DNA from: JADGGM01 sp027307005
GTDB lineage: Bacteria > Gemmatimonadota > Gemmatimonadetes > Gemmatimonadales > Gemmatimonadaceae
Assembly (NCBI GenBank): GCA_035455745.1
Contig: DATIEP010000032.1
Span: 1-64,000, forward strand
Direction: 5' to 3'
Length of the DNA stretch: 64,000 nucleotides
Shown here piece by piece: positions 64,000 to 64,000 of this stretch. Numbering within the stretch: the first letter of the stretch is position 1; each line of letters starts with the position of its first letter. The notes under the pieces are model-generated. The model was not told the DNA's origin. It worked only from the letters and a program-made list of their open reading frames with translations, and did not search any database. A program made the translations under genes and the position numbers.

Positions 64000-64000
64000 C

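Overview
The window is a GC-rich (roughly two-thirds G+C), gene-dense bacterial chromosome segment with no rRNA, tRNA, CRISPR array, phage or transposase genes that I could see. A Gemmatimonadota-like (or Acidobacteriota-like) soil bacterium is the best guess, because of the long FtsX/MacB duplicated permeases, S46 and DUF1080 proteins and gene style. This is inference, since no phylogenetic marker was compared.

Layout. 0-14 kb: end of a Met-rich multicopper oxidase, a sulfotransferase, an orphan MacB-type permease, a DUF1080 protein, several small unknowns, then lspA, a coupled 49-aa gene, map, a MaoC hydratase and acnA. 14.3-21 kb: two divergent, tightly coupled operons that look like membrane-lipid synthesis. 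Leftward are an acyltransferase, a Tam41-like nucleotidyltransferase and a CDP-alcohol phosphatidyltransferase. Rightward are a serine-palmitoyltransferase-like oxoamine synthase, an acetoacetate-decarboxylase-like protein, a lipid kinase and a zinc dehydrogenase. 21-25 kb: a lipoprotein, a double GNAT protein, a peroxiredoxin whose active-site codon is TGA (selenocysteine), and a NarL-type two-component pair.

25-41 kb is a C1-metabolism island, nearly all on the minus strand: sga, mcl, mtkA, mtkB, hprA and ppc (serine cycle), then an NAD-type formate dehydrogenase operon and fdhD, with glycerate kinase divergent from sga. The formate dehydrogenase catalytic subunit also has an in-frame TGA at the selenocysteine position, followed by a textbook bacterial SECIS hairpin with a GGUCU loop. 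Its N-terminal Fe-S domains are encoded by a separate gene two places downstream. So the window holds two selenoprotein genes that ordinary gene calling would break in two.

40.7-43.3 kb: the putrescine genes aguB and aguA, separated by a four-helix-bundle gene lying between inverted REP-like repeats. 43.3-50 kb: a long minus-strand operon (two-domain ABC permease, ABC ATPase, DUF190, peptidase E, CrcB/Fluc, beta-barrel, hydrolase, phosphoribosyltransferase). 50-54.3 kb: S46 peptidase, NlpC/P60 hydrolase and CapA-like protein. 54.4-62.9 kb: an efflux operon (HlyD, ABC, MacB-type permease, ABC) ending in its own NtrC/NtrY-type pair, preceded by a sigma-54-like promoter and a perfect dyad fitting an enhancer site. 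It ends with a glycerophosphodiesterase, a bidirectional terminator and part of a repeat protein.

Across the whole window the heptamer GTTAGGC (either strand) recurs roughly 90-100 times by eye. It is mostly an in-frame TTA-GGC (Leu-Gly) but also falls between genes, in stop codons and in terminator arms.
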